A DNA stretch of 64,000 nt from Erythrobacter litoralis. GTDB lineage: Bacteria > Pseudomonadota > Alphaproteobacteria > Sphingomonadales > Sphingomonadaceae. The notes beneath the pieces were generated by a model. The model did no database searches. It saw only the letters and a list, made by a program, of their open reading frames with translations, and was not told the origin of the DNA. The DNA is taken from positions 2,542,001 to 2,606,000 of the forward strand of contig NZ_CP017057.1 of NCBI RefSeq assembly GCF_001719165.1, written 5' to 3'. A program made the position numbers and the translations under genes. Shown piece by piece: positions 63,839 through 64,000 of this stretch (the stretch's first letter is position 1; each line of letters opens with the position of its first letter).

Positions 63839-63878
63839 CCCCGTCCGGCCTGAACGGCCCGGGCGGGGTTGTTTTTTT
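63839..63878 (+). terminator. Strong Rho-independent terminator in the gene-poor stretch
   Basis: A stem of about 12 bp (63839-63850 with 63856-63868, GCCCCGTCCGGCC against GGCCCGGGCGGGG, imperfect) followed by TTGTTTTTTT. The T-run makes it a plus-strand terminator; the minus strand has no T-run after the stem. Confidence 0.9.
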
Positions 63879-63898
63879 GCGTCGTCTTTGTGCTGTAG

Positions 63899-64000
63899 TC
63901 AGCCTAGGGCCCTGCGTGCCGCGGCTTCGGCGTGCAGCGCGGCGGTGTCGAACAAAGGGCGCGCGCTGTCTGCGGGGCCGATCAGCAGCGCGATTTCGGT
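63899..64000 (-). CDS. Unidentified gene, C-terminal end only
   Basis: The last 33 codons of a minus-strand gene that continues past the window edge. It reads TEIALLIGPADSARPLFDTA and then AALHAEAAARRALG before a TGA, with high GC at third positions. No family can be named from such a short piece. Confidence 0.6.
   Translation of the reverse strand, partial: TEIALLIGPADSARPLFDTAALHAEAAARRALG

Larger units (their letters stand above)
63476..63898. other. Gene-poor stretch with a micro-ORF and its own terminator
   Basis: 423 bases between the fasciclin terminator and the partial gene at the right edge. It holds a 26-codon open frame (63644-63724), a C9-T-C8 tract (63800-63817) and a plus-strand terminator (63839-63878). 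No other gene is supported. A terminator here without any long gene before it suggests a short transcript. Confidence 0.5.

Overview
The window looks like a chromosomal segment of a GC-rich alphaproteobacterium of the order Sphingomonadales, most likely an Erythrobacteraceae member (inference). Support comes from gene content: a large TonB-dependent receptor beside an S9 peptidase, ChpT, an ATP12-type ATPase chaperone, GatCAB, the TauE plus TIGR02186 pair, PhaAB-like fused Mrp antiporter genes, and a type A RNase P RNA. No rRNA, tRNA, CRISPR array, integrase, transposase or prophage was recognised. Nearly all genes are housekeeping or envelope genes, packed in short operons with 1-8 base overlaps.

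Layout. 1-19 kb is rich in secreted or periplasmic hydrolases: S9 peptidase (partial), TonB receptor, clpB, a penicillin-acylase family protein, an M16 peptidase, UspA, a CPA2 antiporter and an S46 dipeptidyl-peptidase. 19-23.5 kb holds an FKBP-gatC-gatA-ORF56-gatB operon and rpsU. 23.6-27.5 kb is a six-gene overlapping operon (crcB, rluC-like, PaiB-like, HAD, small membrane protein, ATP12). 27.5-31.1 kb is an Mla-type lipid transport operon. valS follows, then a secreted protein with three TonB_C-like modules in a patch of lower GC. 35.8-40.2 kb has queE, a HerA-like ATPase and TauE/TIGR02186. 40.3-43.1 kb is a broken two-gene locus (NfrB-like glycosyltransferase and an outer-membrane type partner) with frameshifts and an in-frame stop. 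43.4-49.3 kb is a complete Mrp Na+/H+ antiporter operon. 49.3-55.2 kb carries DUF3008, a glyoxalase, a SIMPL protein, a TorF-like porin, a phosphatase, ugd and a TspO-like protein. RNase P RNA is at 55.2-55.6 kb. 55.7-58.5 kb holds JAMM-chpT-amidase divergent from rluD. 58.6-63.4 kb carries rpoH, mtgA, a CDF transporter, an ECF sigma factor with its anti-sigma factor and a fasciclin protein. The last 600 bases hold a possible orphan micro-gene and the tail of an unidentified gene.

How parts work together. The heat-shock sigma factor RpoH and its classic target clpB are both here, and clpB has a good RpoH-like promoter whose spacer is a perfect palindrome. The ECF sigma, anti-sigma and fasciclin genes form a unit that resembles mycobacterial SigK-RskA-MPT70/83. 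The most unusual points are the micro-ORF with its own terminator at the right end, a 56-residue membrane protein between gatA and gatB, the decaying phage-adsorption-like locus with a long palindrome upstream, and the triple TonB_C protein.
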